Origin: Helicobacteraceae bacterium
GTDB taxonomy: Bacteria; Campylobacterota; Campylobacteria; Campylobacterales; Helicobacteraceae
Direction: 5' to 3'
Length of the DNA stretch: 6,271 nucleotides
NCBI GenBank assembly: GCA_900770765.1
Contig: CAAGLK010000015.1
Coordinates: 1 to 6,271, forward strand
Shown: positions 6,145 to 6,271 of the stretch, piece by piece
Numbering within the stretch: position 1 is the stretch's first letter
How the letters are laid out: the number at the start of each line of letters is the position of its first letter
The notes under the pieces: model-generated
Told to the model about the DNA's origin: nothing
Databases searched by the model: none
Seen by the model: only the letters and a program-made list of their open reading frames with translations
Made by a program: the position numbers and the translations under genes

Positions 6145-6271
6145 TAAATACACTCTTTTAAACCCATCTTGCTTCGTGTTTTAGGGCAATTATTGAAATA
6201 AATGATTTTAAACTTTGCTTGAAGCGATAGAAAATTATCAAGGAAACATAATTGTAAAATATGCCTTTGTA
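6145..6271. other. 3' flank of the tRNA: no convincing gene
   Basis: No terminator, RNA gene or plus-strand ORF is convincing here. On the minus strand a frame is open from the window edge to a TAA at 6158-6160. Its 37 codons are hydrophobic and basic and end in LKHEARWV. It could be the tail of a gene entering from the right and convergent with the tRNA, but an open stretch of this length is easily chance in AT-rich DNA. I see no repeat of the tRNA 3' end that would mark an integrated element. Confidence 0.3.

Noticed and set aside
5894..6145. An 83-codon minus-strand ORF with the peptide GFEPSKACTLHAFQAC
   Set aside because: It is the antisense reading of the serine tRNA and the end of frdB; this peptide pattern is a well-known false ORF over tRNA-Ser genes.
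1..6271. CRISPR array, insertion sequence, toxin-antitoxin or defence system
   Set aside because: No spaced repeats, transposase-like frames, terminal inverted repeats or small paired ORFs were seen; all long frames are accounted for by core genes.

Overview
The window looks like chromosomal DNA from a member of the Campylobacterota, most likely a Helicobacter or Wolinella relative. The evidence is the low GC content, the frd gene order C-A-B with a di-heme cytochrome b subunit, the close residue-by-residue match of the fumarate reductase subunits to the Wolinella succinogenes enzyme, and a NifU-like / hypothetical / murE cluster that I recall from Helicobacter pylori (HP1492-HP1494). The species cannot be fixed from this window.

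Left half (1-2350), minus strand: a tightly packed gene string that reads right to left. It holds a small NifU-type Fe-S protein, an unrecognised 195-residue protein, murE (meso-diaminopimelate-adding peptidoglycan ligase) and the first 46 codons of a family 2 glycosyltransferase that runs off the left edge. The gaps of 11, 8 and 26 bases suggest one transcription unit.

Centre (2351-2517): a 167-base AT-rich divergent control region. It contains a good -10 box for the frd operon, a weaker one for the nifU side, a 15-bp direct repeat and a 35-bp imperfect dyad abutting the frd -10 box.

Right half (2518-5972), plus strand: frdCAB, encoding menaquinol:fumarate reductase. FrdC is the membrane di-heme b subunit that oxidises menaquinol, FrdB carries three Fe-S clusters, and FrdA is the covalent-flavin subunit that reduces fumarate to succinate on the cytoplasmic side. 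A hairpin terminator follows, then a serine tRNA (anticodon GGA) with its own extended -10 promoter, and 127 bases with no convincing gene.

Most of this is core metabolism rather than an accessory region, and I see no undescribed mobile or defence system. The observation I rate highest is in FrdC. All four heme histidines and the quinol-site glutamate are present, but the position equivalent to W. succinogenes Glu180, the key residue of the proposed 'E-pathway' for compensatory proton transfer, is valine.
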